Below, piece after piece: positions 1 through 11,741 of a DNA stretch of 64,000 nucleotides. This stretch comes from Panax quinquefolius (Eukaryota; Streptophyta; Magnoliopsida; Apiales; Araliaceae), in assembly GCA_020205615.1 (NCBI GenBank), contig CM035153.1:98790735-98854734 (forward strand), written 5' to 3'. The notes under the pieces were generated by a model, which did not search any database, was not told where the DNA came from, and saw only the letters and a list, made by a program, of their open reading frames with translations. Each line of letters starts with the position of its first letter. The first letter of the stretch is position 1. The position numbers and the translations under genes were made by a program.

Positions 1-733
1 TTAGTTTTCACCTTCACAGCTCCCTCGACTTCGCCTTTGTTCTTTTTCTCCTTATTATAGAGGCTCATGGCCTCACTCCCTTCCTCACTATATAATAGTT
101 TTTTTTAAAGTGCTTTTGAAAGGTATTAATCCCAGCTTTTTATAGAGCCAAGGTTTTAATCCCAGCTCAAACCATCTTGCCTTTCTTGCTTTCGTATCAA
201 CTTGATGAGGAGCGAACCTAGCTAATTCATTGAACTTTGCAGCATACTCCGCAACAATTATGTTCTCCTGCTTCAACTCCAGAAACTTCACCTCTATCCT
301 AGCCTGCATACTAGACGAGAAATAATTCTCAAAAAATAAAGTCTTAAACCTAGCCCAAGTTACCACACCTTCTCCTGCCCTCACCTGATTTGCCTCCCAC
401 CAAATATTCACCTCTCATTTCACCATATAGATGGAAAAAGCTTTCTTTTACCCCTCAGTTACCCTAGCTATCACAAACTCTTTTATAATTTCTTTAACCC
501 AAGTTTGGGCTTCTATAGGGTCAGTTGTACCTCTAAATTCTAGCGATCCTATAGCAATAAAATCTTTGAAGTTTGCCAAGCGATTGTTTGGCTGATTCCC
601 TGCGGTTGGCATTCCCTGCTGCATAGGGAGCTACCATGTTTGCAAAGTTCTGCATCGGGTCTGGTTGTTGTCCCCCAGTGTTGTTGACAGATTATTCTAC
701 CCTTTGATTTTGAGTTTGACGTCTTAGCGGCAT
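1..733 (-). pseudogene. Family A gag2, copy A1 (partial, broken)
   Basis: This is the N-terminal and central part of a Ty3/Gypsy Gag, the structural protein of the retrotransposon particle. It starts at an ATG at 731-733 and runs off the left window edge. A clean stretch at 88-411 encodes the retrotransposon gag core: the family pattern FWWEA / TWARFKTLFFENYF / FLELKQ / EYAAKFNELARFAP is visible, here with FWWEA changed to IWWEA. Upstream of this core the frame is broken by stops and small indels. The same gene recurs at 23104-24214 and, split, at 38772-40690 plus 53316-53519. It is followed in the array by 3' UTR and the LTR, not by pol. Recognition of the gag domain is firm; function is lost. 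Confidence 0.85.
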
Positions 734-876
734 TATCTGGTTAAATAAGACAATAAATTATTGTTTACATTCTAAACCTTATATAAGTTTCACGTATCAA
801 ACTTATTTCATTAATCAAACATAGATTCATATTCATTCAACTATTTCATAGTACTTTACATAACATAGCACATACT

Positions 877-881
877 GTTAT
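877..881. repeat. Target-site duplication of B1, left copy (GTTAT)
   Basis: GTTAT precedes the TGTGACG end of B1 and is repeated right after its other end at 9558-9562. The uninterrupted sequence is present in copy A2 near 24358-24362 (CATACTGTTATCCCTTTG), which acts as a paralogous empty site. Confidence 0.93.
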
Positions 882-1927
882 TGTGACGCCCCCAAAATAG
901 GTCCATTCCATCCAACCCATTCTGAGTCGCCAAATACATGGTACAGAAATAACTACAACTTTATTATTACAACATATAACTGTGAGTTTAAATACAGATA
1001 TTGCCATCTAGACAATATCCACACGCAAATAAATTCCCATCATAATTATTGATACATTATTTTACAAAAATAGTGAGGACTACTAAACATCTCTCTCTAG
1101 AACCTTCATTCCATACCCCGACTAGTACTCGCTACATTCTTGCCTCCTGAGAAGAAAAATGGAACAACAAGGAAAAGGGTGAGCTCAACTAGCCCAGTAA
1201 AGAATATTATGACTAAGATAATATACAACAAATTATCGTTAGTCTTCAACAGGGAAAAATCTAATAGAATACAATAGACAACCAGTTTTAAATCAATCTT
1301 CGCAGCGGAAATAATAATTCATTAGAAGAGTTAAGTAGAGAATGTAAACAACTATCTTCTATATATGAATTTAAAAGTTCATCGTCGATATTTTATCCTC
1401 TGTAACATCAATCAATATATATCCGAATCAAATATTCATCTTTGCACAATGCACCAAAGATATTCATCACTCGGTCGTATGTTCATCTCAACACTGCTCA
1501 TCTTTGCACTACTACCAAAGATATTCATCAAGAAATCATTCATCTTTTGCACTATATGGGCCAAAGATATTTAGTAATATCATCATTTAAGACCAAGATG
1601 ATGAAAAATATTTTTAAAGAAACGAATCCAAAGAAACAAAATGACAAGGATTAAGGATTAAGGATTAAGGATTCGTATTTTGTTTTATCCACGTCCAAAA
1701 TACCTAAAAAAATAATCACGATGGTGTAAAATTCAAGAATGATTAAAACATGGATACAATCAAAGCTAGTATCCATAATAGATATTTTGGACAAAAAGAA
1801 GAAATTTCATTTTTCTATGAATAGTGCCGTATTCGTGAATAAGTCAGATACGTGAATAGTCTCGTATCGTGAATAGTAAACTCCGACACCAAAAGATAGA
1901 AATTTCACAAAAAACATCTTCACGCTT

Positions 1928-2009
1928 CATGAATAGTACTCGTGAATAGTAACTCGTGAATAGTAACTCATGAATAGTAACTCGTGAATAGTAACTCATG
2001 AATAGTAAC
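1928..2009 (-). repeat. 14-bp minisatellite in B LTR
   Basis: Tandem units of CGTGAATAGTAACT alternate with a CATGAATAGTAACT variant. Homologous arrays occur in all B LTRs: about 7817-7925, 12006-12098, 17453-17553, 30681-30759 and 36581-36659. Copy number and unit order differ between LTRs. In element sense the array lies about 280-360 bp downstream of the TATA box, so it would be transcribed in the 5' leader. Confidence 0.9.
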
Positions 2010-2285
2010 CCCGATATGAAAAAGTTCCAAATTTGATAAAAAGTTCCAACCAATATTTCAGCATAATGATATTGAAGAAATAATATCATTTGAGAAGAAA
2101 ATAACATCCCTTACCTCGAAAGATCAATACTTCTAAATTAAAACACCTGATATAAAGCTATGACTTGAACTTGCAAGCCGTATAGCAATACTCAAAGTAT
2201 ACTCAAAATACTCACAAGAATACGCTCGATAATATAGAGAGAAAAAACTTCAGCCGTGTAATTTTCAATTCTAACCTAAGCACCC

Positions 2286-2293
2286 TATTTATA
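2286..2293 (-). promoter_or_regulatory. TATA box of B1 3' LTR
   Basis: TATAAATA on the minus strand is followed by CTTAGGTTAGAATTG, a block conserved in all B LTRs. This copy lies in the 3' LTR, so it would read out into A1 sequence. Confidence 0.6.
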
Positions 2294-3654
2294 GAAAATC
2301 GCTTAGAACACCAAAGTAGAAAATTTAATAAATTAATATTATAATTTTTTTCTACATCCTCCTACGCATCAAGCATCTGAATTCAAAGAACATGACATGT
2401 GTTAAAGATGCCCACCAAACACAAAAAACGTTTTTGTGAATATAAATATTTAAAACTTCCAAAAATCAATTATTTTGAGCTTCTAACTTCAATAATTTAT
2501 AATAAATAGTCTTTTTTATCAAAAAAGTTAATCTCGCATTTTTTTATAGGAAATTCAATTCTCTACAACTTTGCGTAAGAAAGTTTTTCCAAATTCCAAA
2601 CAAAAATTGACCAAAATCCACAAACAGACGATTTTACAAAGTATAATCAAATTTCAAATAAGAAATGGGGTCCACCGACACACAAAACACATGTGTTAAT
2701 CATTTAATGCAACAAAAATACTCTTCCTCCTCATATACTCATATATCCCACATTCATTGTAAAAATATCACCGTTAATATATTATTAAAATAATATATTT
2801 ATATGAATTATTTTATCGTAAAAAGATAAAATATTAATTTTCAACAATTGTCACATTAAAATTTTCTCCATCTATATCCTCATAAAATCAATATTTTCCT
2901 CATCATATAAATCAATAATTAATTATTCACAAATAATATTACAGAATCACAAAGATCGCAACCAGCCGCTTCTCAGGAAAAGAGGGGGCTTTCAATAAGA
3001 ATTTCTCCTTATCAAGGCGCAAGAATTAGGTGACCAAACCTCTCCTTAGATGTAACTTTCTAGACATTACCAATAATGTTATCTAATAATATTATTCAGA
3101 TAATATGAATTATTGCTTCGATAATGAAAAATATTGGGTAATGACAATTATCAAACAACAAAGAATATAAAATATCAACGCAGAATTATTGAATCAATAA
3201 AATAAAATATCGAATAAGAATTACCGTAACAATTATTGAGTAGTGCCTTCTTACGTAAGAATCAATAATTGGTGCAATACCGCTGCTTCGCTCTTTGACA
3301 ACGCCAGATTAGTGTGTTTTAACCACCGGGTATTCCAACAAGATTAATCTGTAATAACTACGCCATTATTTATAAACAACTTATATTTGTCGCTTTTTCA
3401 TCCAATCGCTTTCAAGCATGGGGCCCACAAAAGATACTTGCTACCGCGCATTTAATATTCCCCGACAACGATTTAATATTCCACGACCAAACGAATATTC
3501 CCTAACAATAATGAATATTTTATAACCACTTGCTTATTCAAATATTTGCGTATTTTACCCATAACTATCCACATTAATCAAATCGACCCTTACTATTTCA
3601 AAATAATAAATAGAGGAAAATAAATTTCATTTATTAATAATTTGGGGTCTTACA

Positions 3655-3668
3655 ACCTCCCTCCTTAT
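3655..3668 (-). other. B1 polypurine tract
   Basis: On the minus strand a purine run of the AAGGAGGGAGGT type directly precedes the 3' LTR. This is the expected plus-strand DNA priming site. Confidence 0.75.
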
Positions 3669-5290
3669 GAAATTTCGTCCTCGAAATTGACGACGATACT
3701 GTATTTCAAAAGATGAGAATACCTCGCTTTCATTTTCGCTTTCCAACTCCCGTGTCATTTCCTCAATATCATGGTTTCTCCACAAAACTTTAACTTGTGG
3801 TATGACCTTTCAGACGTAGGGACATGCTCCTTCCTATCCAAGATCTTGACAGTACCTCCTCGTGACGTTAAGTCTTCTACTATCTCGTCCGGTTCTAACT
3901 CAATGACGTAGTTGAATCGTCCACATATTTACGTAACATCGATACGTGAAAAACGCGTTATGAACACGCCACGTACTTGGCGATAAAAGCGAGTCTATAG
4001 GCCACGCCTTCCTATTCGATCGAGAATTTCAAATGGATTAATAAATCGAAGGTTTGAGCTTTCTTCAGATTCTTGCTTTTGAAATAACAACTTCTTACAC
4101 CTCCTTCTTCAAATTCATCACCGGTGTGTAGCTTGAATGCCTTTAACTTTATAGATTAAAGTCGATTATACTCAGATATCATCACGTGGGTACCTAGAGT
4201 TTTCATCTCCATCTCTATTATTTGTAAATTATACTGAAATGAGTCTTTGACAATATCGTACTCAGATTGTATATCGATCTTCTACTCAACACGCCGCCTA
4301 CCACGTTCGCTTTTCCAAGATGGCATGGTCGAACATGTCTTTAAATGAGTCTCCTCTTGAGTTCTTGAAGCTCTTCCCACATTCTTTGCTCCATTCGAAT
4401 TTTGTATCTCTACGAGTCACCACTAAGTTAATGGAATAGCGATTCGAGAATATCCTTCAACGAATCTCCGATAATAACCAACTAAGCCTAGAAAGCTACG
4501 ATTTCGATTACTGACTTAGGTTGTTCTCAATCGTGACTCATATCCCAACCTTGATAAGACGTTACAATGACACCTATCGCTTTACTATCGCATCGAATAT
4601 GACGTCCCCTACAGAGAGTCCGCTTAGGTAAATTCCACAAAGGAAGTCACCAGATAAAGGCTCGGTACCAAATTCTATAGTTGAATTTTTAACTCTTGAA
4701 GTTCAATAGAGCCATTCGATATGAGATTTTAGAAATGAGTTTTGTACCGGTTCAAAGTCGATACAAAATTTAATATCGCTTTGGGAGTAAGCCAAGAAAT
4801 TCTTCAGAAATACGCCAGAAAAATAAATAACAACAGAATATTATTCAAATCGACGTGTCTTTATTCAAATCCATAACATGGACTAAGAAAACTTGACATC
4901 CGTAATAAACGAATGACTTCATGGCTTGATATGAAAATGTTTGATTACAATGGTTTGATTGCTTGAATTGAATAACAAAGTTGCTTAGGAATATGAAAAC
5001 TAACAACCTTACGAAAAGTAATCAATTTCGGCATGATGAGTAGTTAACCTTAAAATCACATCAAAAGCAAATATCTCTATAGAAATAAGGTAACAGTAAT
5101 GTGATAGTGCCAACTCCTAATCAAGCAAGATTTCTAAACAACGGATGTAATGAAAGTTTCTCCTAACGGAGTCTCCACAGATTGGTCAAAGTCTAATTTC
5201 TCCGTAGTCAAGTTCAAATGTTGAGCGCAAGCAAGAGAGATAAAAGAATGGGTAGAACCGGTATCTAGTAAGATATAAACTTCGCAAGAA
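3669..5290 (-). pseudogene. B1 pol remnant: protease, RT/RNase H ends, integrase tail, chromodomain
   Basis: Reading the minus strand from high to low coordinates, several decayed pol pieces can be seen. They are the retropepsin active site LLDTGSTHSF (around 5247-5285), the RT N-terminal block around YRMAPIEL (about 4700-4750), the RT thumb motif [18 protein letters not shown] (about 4441-4505), and the RNase H end resembling NVVADVLSR (about 4276-4320). The integrase GPF region (about 3990-4060) and a chromodomain-like tail (about 3690-3950) follow. The palm with its catalytic aspartates, most of RNase H and the integrase DDE core are absent. B3 and B2 have the same joins, so the gaps predate the spread of these copies. 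Many small frameshifts add to this. Confidence 0.8.
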
Positions 5291-6530
5291 TTTATAATTA
5301 ACTAACCCGTGCTAACTTCGCTCGAGTTCCTCGCATTTTGACCGGCCACGACAAAAACGCCTTCCGTGAATCGCTGACTTTGACTTTTCTCGACATCCTT
5401 TTGAGTCACCATTCCTACCGGACTTGGTTTCGATACCGCATAATCTCGAGCGATATGTCCTTCTTTTCATATAATTATAGCATACCTTAAACTGCTGTGG
5501 CAGGCGCTTTGATGATATGTCCCTCTTTCCGCATTTGTAACATACGACCAAAGGTCTTTCTCCTCCTTGGAACCAATTCTTTCACGCATCTTTATCGCCT
5601 TCACATGGTCGTTGTTAAATCTCCTCTTTTTAAAATCACCTCCCGACTCGCTTCTTCTATTTTCATGGCCATGATTACCACCGTAGTGGTTACCACCTTT
5701 GTCGTATTCTTCTTCTTTCTCCGCCGGTTATCATTATTCGATGATCGCTATCTTGAGATGATCCTCGTTATGGACCCTCGGTTGAACGTACTCATTATCT
5801 CGCTTCTAACAATCGAGCCCTCGCTGACAACATCCGAATAGAGAGAAAATTTATGAGAAATGAGATATCGACGTATGTCGGGTTTCAAACCTCTCGTAAA
5901 TATTCGCGTCATACGCTCTTCATTCTCCACCAAATGAGGTGCAAACTCGATAACTCCGCGAACTTCGCCTCTTCTTCGGGACACCGCCATGTTATTACTC
6001 GCTCCACTAATAAACTCCACTTCCTTCATACGACGAATACTTTCGTGGAAGTACTTGTCATTGAACAGCTTCAAATGTCTCCCATGACATGCCGAAAAGT
6101 ACCGGATGGGTATGCTTCACGAACTCCCACCAAGAGTCCGCCGCCCACGGAACATAAAGGTGGCGAATGGAACCTTCTGCTCCTCCGCATCCCCAAGACA
6201 TCGAATATCTTGGTAATTTGCTTGACCCATGTTTCCGCCATGATCGGATCCGCTTTCCCAACTCGTGGTCCCAACTCTTTGAACTCGCTTGGCGTGACCA
6301 CCCGTGAATTGCTATCATTTCCTCCTCAGTATTTTGAACACGAGTCTCCTCGTCTCGATTTTGCATGAACTGCAAAAGCTTCTAAACATCCCCTCGCTCA
6401 TCATCTCGCTTTCAGCATTGGTGTTGTTCATAGGAGGTACATTGCCAGCCTGTTGCACGTTCTCCTCGTTGGTAAGTACAGGCATCTCCACGGTCTCATT
6501 TACTCCACTGTTAATATTCTTAGTCGACAT
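5291..6530 (-). pseudogene. B1 gag (broken)
   Basis: This Ty3/Gypsy Gag begins at an ATG at 6528-6530 (N-terminus MSTKN). A run of gag core sequence follows at 5748-6375, broken into overlapping frames by indels. It includes WVKQITKIFDVLG, a TFR.MSWE segment, FNDKYFHESIRRMKEVEF and RGLKPDIRRYLISHKFSLY. The C-terminal part (5312-5551) holds a zinc knuckle reading CYKCGKRDI and a second decayed knuckle. The intact B3 counterpart at 34595-35086 shows that the breaks in B1 are small frameshifts. The product would be the particle protein; this copy cannot encode it whole. Confidence 0.85.
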
Positions 6531-6700
6531 TCTCAAATACTGTCATAAAACAAGGGTTAATTAAGGAAATCAATATATCACATAATATCCCTATATACTA
6601 ACCAACTAACAAATAAGCTTAGGTAGGACACACTAGCGAAGGATTTACGCGTCTCCCTCCTAGTTCTATTCCCCGATCTCCGCCAGAGATCATATCCCTA

Positions 6701-6713
6701 AGCTCTGATACCA
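6701..6713 (-). other. B1 primer-binding site (initiator-Met tRNA)
   Basis: The minus strand reads TGGTATCAGAGCT, two bases inside the 5' LTR end. TGGTATCAGAGC is the usual plant PBS complementary to the 3' end of initiator-Met tRNA. Confidence 0.92.
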
Positions 6714-6715
6714 AC

Positions 6716-9557
6716 TGTGACGCCCCCAAAATAGGTCCATTCCATCCAACCCATTCTGAGTCGCCAAATACATGGTACAGAAATAACTACAACTTTATTA
6801 TTACAACATATAAACTGTGAGTTTAAATACAGATATTGCCATCTAGACAATATCCACACGCAAATAAATCCCCATCATAATTATTGATACATTATTTTAC
6901 AAAATGGTGAGGACTACTAAACATCTCTCTCTAGAACCTTCATTCCATACCCCGACTAGTACTTCGCTACATTCTCGCGCCTCCCGAGAAGAAAAAATGG
7001 AACAACAAGGAAAAGGGTGAGCTCAACTAGCCCAAGAAAGAATATTATGACTAAGATAATATACAACAAATTATCGTTAGTCTTCAACAGGAAAAATCTA
7101 ATAGAATACAATAGACAACCGCTTTTAAATCAATCTTCATAGCAATGAAATAATAATTCATTAGAAGAGTTAAGTAGAGAATGTAAACTACTATCTTCTA
7201 TATATGAATTTAAAAGTTCATCGTCGATATTTTATCCTTGTAACATCAATCAATATATATCCGAATCAAATATTCATCTTTGCACTACAGCCAAAGATAT
7301 TCATCGATCGGTCATGTTCATCTCAACACTGCTCATCTTTTTGCACTACGGGCCAAAGATATTCATCGATCGGTCATGTTCATCTCAACACTGCTCATCT
7401 TTGCACTACTACCAAAGATATTCATCAAGAAATCATTCATCTTTGCACTATAGGCCAAAGATATTCAATAATATCATCATTTAAGACAAGATGATGAAAA
7501 TATTTTTAAAGAAACGAATCCAAAGGAAACAAAATGACAAGGATTAAGGATTAAGGATTCGTACTTTGTTTTATCCACGTCCAAAAAATACCTCAAAAAT
7601 AATCACAAAGGTGTAAAATTCAAGAATGATCAAAACATGGAAACAATCAAAGCTAGTATCCATAATAGATATTTTGGACAAAAGAAGAAATTTCATTTTT
7701 TTAATGAATAGTGTTGTATTCGTGAATAAGGTCGTATATCGTGAATAAGTGTGGTATACGTGAATAGTAACTCAAACACCAAAAGATAGAAATTTCACAA
7801 AAAATCTTTCACGCTTCATGAATAGTACTCGTGAATAAGAACTCGTGAATAAGAACTCATGAATAAGAACTCGTGAATAGTAACTCATGAATAAGAACTC
7901 GTGAATAGTAACTCATGAATAAGTAACCCCGACATGAAAAAGTTCCAAATTTGATAAAAAGTTCCAACCAATATTTCAAAGATAATGATATTAAAGAAAA
8001 ATATCATTTGAGAAGAAAATAACATCCCTTACCTCGAAAGACAAGATTTAGTTGAAACACCTGATATAAAGCTATGACTTGAACTTGCACCGATATAGCA
8101 ATACTCAAAGTATACTCAAAATACTCACAAGAATACGCCGATAATATAGAGAGATAAAACTTTAGTTTCGTGTGTAATTTTCAATTCTAACCTAAGCACC
8201 CTATTTATAGAAAATCGCTTAGACACAAAGTAGAAAATTTAATAAATTAATATTATAATTTTTTCTACATCCTCCCACGCATCAAGCATCTGAATTCAGC
8301 AACATGACATGTGTTAAAGATGCCCACCAAACACAAAAAACGTTTTTGTGAATATAAATATTTAAAACTTCCAAAAATCAATTATTTTGAGCTTCTAACT
8401 TCTAACTTCAATAATTTATAATAAATAGTCCTTTTATCAAAAAATTCAATCTCGCATTTTTTATAGGAAATTCAATTCTCTACAACTTTGCGTAAGAAAG
8501 TTTTTCCAAATTCCAAACAAAAATGACCAAAATCCACAAACAGACGATTTTACAAAGCTATAATCAAATTTCACCAAGAAATGGGGTCCACCGACACACA
8601 AAACATGTGTTAATCATTTAATGCAACAAAATACTCTTCCTCCTCATATACTCATATATCCCACATTCATTGTAAAAATATCACCGCTAATATATTATTA
8701 AAATAATATATTTAAATGAATTATTTTATCGTAAAAGGATAAAATATTAATTTTCAACAATTGTCACATTAAAAATTTTCTCCATCTATATCCTCATAAA
8801 ATCAATATTTTCCTCATCATATAAATCAATAATTAATTATTCACAAATAATATTACAGAATCACAATCTCGGCAACCAGTGCCGCTCCTGTGAAAGAGGG
8901 GCTTTCCAATAAGAATTTCTCCTTCTTGGCGCAATTAGGTGACCAAACCTCTCCTTAGATGAACTTTCTAGACATTGCCAATAATGTTATCTAATAATAT
9001 TATTCAGATAATATGAATTATTGCTTCGATAATGAAAAATATTGGGTAATGACAATTATCAAACAACAAAGAATATAAAATATCAACGCAGAATTATTGA
9101 ATCAATAAAATAAAATACCGAATAAGAATTATCGTAACAATTATTGAGTAGTGCCTTCTTACGTAAGAATCAATAATTGGTGCAATACCGCAGCGTATCT
9201 TGCTCAACAACGCGTATTAGTGTGTTTTAACCACCGGTATTCCAACAAAGATAATTGTAATAACTACGCCTGCTATTTATAAACAACTTATATTTGTCAT
9301 TTTCTTCATCCAATCGCTTCAAGCATGGGGCCCACAAAAGATCTGCTGTCATTGCATTTAATATTCCCCACAAAGATTTAATATTCCACGACCAAACGAA
9401 TATTCCCCGCAATAATGAATATTTTATAACCACTTGCTTATTCAAATATTTATGATTTTACCCATAACTATCCACATTAATCAAATCGACCCTTACTATT
9501 TCAAAATAATAAATAGAGGAAAATAAATTTCATTTATTAATAATTTGGGGTCTTACA
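6716..9557 (-). repeat. B1 5' LTR (2842 bp)
   Basis: This is the partner of 882-3654. It has a TATA box on the minus strand at 8202-8209, a 14-bp minisatellite at about 7817-7925, and a 60-66-bp repeat with the motif GCACTAC..GCCAAAGATATTCATC at about 7275-7460. The palindrome CTTACGTAAG lies at 9158-9167. The two LTRs differ mostly by very short indels and by substitutions concentrated at CCAG/CTGG- and CCTG-like sites. Confidence 0.93.
8202..8209 (-). promoter_or_regulatory. TATA box of B1 5' LTR
   Basis: TATAAATA on the minus strand in the same conserved context as the other B LTRs. It is the likely core promoter of the B1 genomic RNA. Confidence 0.65.
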
Positions 9558-9562
9558 GTTAT
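9558..9562. repeat. Target-site duplication of B1, right copy (GTTAT)
   Basis: It matches 877-881. Family A sequence resumes directly after it. Confidence 0.93.
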
Positions 9563-9711
9563 CCCTTTGCGACCATAAAAGTTAGGATTTGATGCTTTAA
9601 CTTATAGAAAAGTTGAGAATATTACATTACACAGACATACTTATCACATATATTACATCAAACAGACCTACTTAACAGAATCTATACTACCTATTCACTA
9701 CGCCTTTTTTT

Positions 9712-10338
9712 TTATCTTGGACAACCTTTCGCCTGATGACCTTCTATCCCACAAATAAAACAGACACCTTGCTTTAGATTGGGACAATGAGGAAAAATAT
9801 GTCCCTCATGTCCACAATTGTAGCAAACATTTTCCCCTTTCCTGCATCAACCTTCATGTTTCTTATTATAGTTTGTACACTTTTCTATTCGGTTAAGGTT
9901 CCCTTGGTTGTTATTAGAATTTCCTAAGTCACGGTCTTTCATCTTTTTTCTCCCCTTCTTGCTCGGAGTTGCACGCGCTTTATTGCTTTTGGCTCCCATT
10001 TCATCAATTTGGATTTTAAGCTTATCTTGTTCTTCCATTGTTTCGATTAATGCTTTTCGTAATTGACTATTTAACAACTTCTCTATTTCCCATAACTTTT
10101 CCAGAGAAGAAACCTTGTTCCTCAGATTCTGCACTTCCGTTGATGCTTGATCAGCTCCAACTTCGGTGTCCGAATCACTATCTGTTAGTTCCACCGTTTC
10201 TGGGTCTGGTACTATATTTTACATAATAACCACCTCATCCAAGTTGCTTTCAATGTGACCCTCTATTTCAGTTATTGGCTTTGATATTGGCTCCTTCTTT
10301 ACGATCTGAGGGTATCCTAATTCTTTTTCACCTGACAT
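9712..10338 (-). pseudogene. Family A ORF1, copy A1: coiled-coil/zinc-knuckle protein (broken)
   Basis: This is the upstream ORF of family A. It starts at an ATG at 10336-10338 (MSGEKEL in this copy) and would encode roughly 210 residues. The N-terminal third is acidic. A predicted coiled coil follows, rich in L/E/K (NLRNKVSSLEKLWEIEKLL...LIETMEEQDKLKIQI), then a basic linker and zinc knuckles; CYNCGHEGHIFPHC and CFICGIEGHQAKGC are clear. In-frame stops occur near 10215, near the first knuckle and at 9712-9714. It precedes gag2, from which B1 now separates it. The function is not known to me. The knuckles resemble those of gag2, so a nucleic-acid-binding accessory role is an inference. Confidence 0.8.
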
Positions 10339-10780
10339 CTACACATAAATTTTCCTGATTAGCATATAATATATACACAAGACCCCAAAACACTATTAAT
10401 AAATAAATGAAATTTATTTTCCTTTTTGAAACTATTTATTATTTTGAAATAGTAAGGGTTGATTTGATTAATGTGGATAGTTATGGGTAAAATACGCAAA
10501 TATTTCAAATAAGCAAGTGGTTATAAAATATTCATTATCGTTTGAGAATATTCGTTTTGTCGTGGAATATTCTTCGTCGCTTGGGAATATTCGCATTTAC
10601 GACGCAGCCTTTTTGGGCCCCATAACTGGAAAGCGATTGGATGAAGAAAACGACAAATATAAGTTGTTTATAAATAACGGCGAAGTTGTTATCAAGTAAT
10701 ACCGTTGGAATACCCGGTGGTTAAAACACACTAATACGCCGTTGTTGAAAGAAGATACTGTATTGCACCAATTATTGATT

Positions 10781-10790
10781 CTTACGTAAG
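10781..10790. promoter_or_regulatory. Conserved palindrome CTTACGTAAG in B LTR
   Basis: This 10-bp perfect palindrome with an ACGT core lies about 950 bp upstream of the TATA box. It is kept at 3250-3259, 9158-9167, 16221-16230, 31997-32006 and in the diverged LTR at 59480-59489. Altered forms occur in B3 (near 37883) and at 63850-63859 (CTCACGTAAG). ACGT-core palindromes are typical plant bZIP sites; the role here is inferred. Confidence 0.45.
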
Positions 10791-11733
10791 AAGGCACTAC
10801 TCAATAATTGTTACAAAGAATTACTGCTCAAGATTTTATTTTATCGATTCAATAATTGTCGTATTGATATTTTATATTATCGTTGTTTCAATAAATTGTC
10901 ATTACACAATTTTCCATTATCGAAGCAATAATTCATATTATCCTAATAATATTATTAGATAACATTATTGGCAATGTCTAGAAAGTTCTCGCTAAAGGAG
11001 AGGTTTGGTCACCTAATCAAGGCCACCAAGAAGGAGAAATTTTATCGAAAGCCCCTCTTTCCTTGAACCGTCCGTCAAAGATCGTGATTCTCAGAATATT
11101 ATTTGTGAATAATTAATTATTGATTTATATGATGAGGAAAATATTGATTTTATGTGGATATAGATGGAGAAAATTTTTAAAATGACAATTGTTGAAAATT
11201 AATATTTTATCTTTTTCTCGATAAAATAATTCATTTAAATATATTATTTTAATAATATATTAATGGTGATATTTTTATAATGAATGTGGGATATATATGA
11301 GTATATGAGGAGGAAGAGTATTTTTGTGGCATTAAATGTTTAACACATGTTTTGTGTGTTGGTGGACACAATTTATCGACCGAAATTTGATTATACCGTA
11401 AAATCGCCTGCTTATGGATTTCGATCAATTTATGTTTGAATTTGGAAAACTTTCTTCTGCAGTTGTTGTAGAGAATTGAATTTCCTATAAAAAGATCGAG
11501 ATTCAAATTTTCTGATAAAAGGACTATTTATTATGAATTATTGAAGTTCAAGTTCAAATAATTGATTTTTGGAGTTTTAATTAATTATTTTGAGAAAAAC
11601 GTTTTTTGTGAGTTTTTGAACCTCATTTAACATGTGTGGCTGGTGTTTTTGACCAAAAGGTGGGCTAAGAAAAATTTGTATAATTATATTAATATTATAT
11701 TCAATTTTCTACTTTGTGTTCTAAGCATTTTCC

Positions 11734-11741
11734 TATAAATA
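11734..11741 (+). promoter_or_regulatory. TATA box of B2 5' LTR
   Basis: TATAAATA is followed by GGTGCTTAGGTTAGAATTG, shared by all B LTRs. It is the likely core promoter of the B2 transcript. Confidence 0.65.

Larger units (their letters stand above)
882..3654 (-). repeat. B1 3' LTR (2773 bp)
   Basis: This LTR runs from TGTGACGCCCC to GGGGTCTTACA on the plus strand and is a near copy of 6716-9557. It contains a TATAAATA box (2286-2293, minus), a 14-bp minisatellite (about 1928-2009), a 60-66-bp repeat built on CATCTTTGCACTAC (about 1435-1570), and the palindrome CTTACGTAAG at 3250-3259. Short peptides predicted here are translations of these repeats and not genes. Confidence 0.93.
882..9557 (-). 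mobile_element. B1: complete non-autonomous chromovirus-like Gypsy element
   Basis: This LTR retrotransposon lies between ORF1 and gag2 of A1 and is flanked by the 5-bp duplication GTTAT. In element orientation it reads from 9557 down to 882: 5' LTR 6716-9557, PBS 6701-6713, gag, protease, deleted pol with GPF and chromodomain ends, a polypurine tract, and 3' LTR 882-3654. The LTRs start TGTAAGACCCC and end GGGGGCGTCACA, the normal TG...CA form. The internal part is only 3.06 kb and has no RT active-site region and no integrase catalytic core, so the element could move only with help in trans. The chromodomain-bearing C-terminus suggests a Tekay/Del-type chromovirus; this clade call is an inference from motifs. 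Confidence 0.93.

Noticed and set aside
1365..1654. Overlapping open frames around MNLKVHRRYF and MHNAPKIF, repeated at 7204-7494
   Set aside because: They are translations of the 60-66-bp CATCTTTGCACTAC repeat in B LTRs; frame and length vary with indels.
6058..6375. Plus-strand and second-frame open stretches over B1 gag
   Set aside because: They are shadows of the frameshifted minus-strand gag, as shown by the open B3 copy at 34595-35086.
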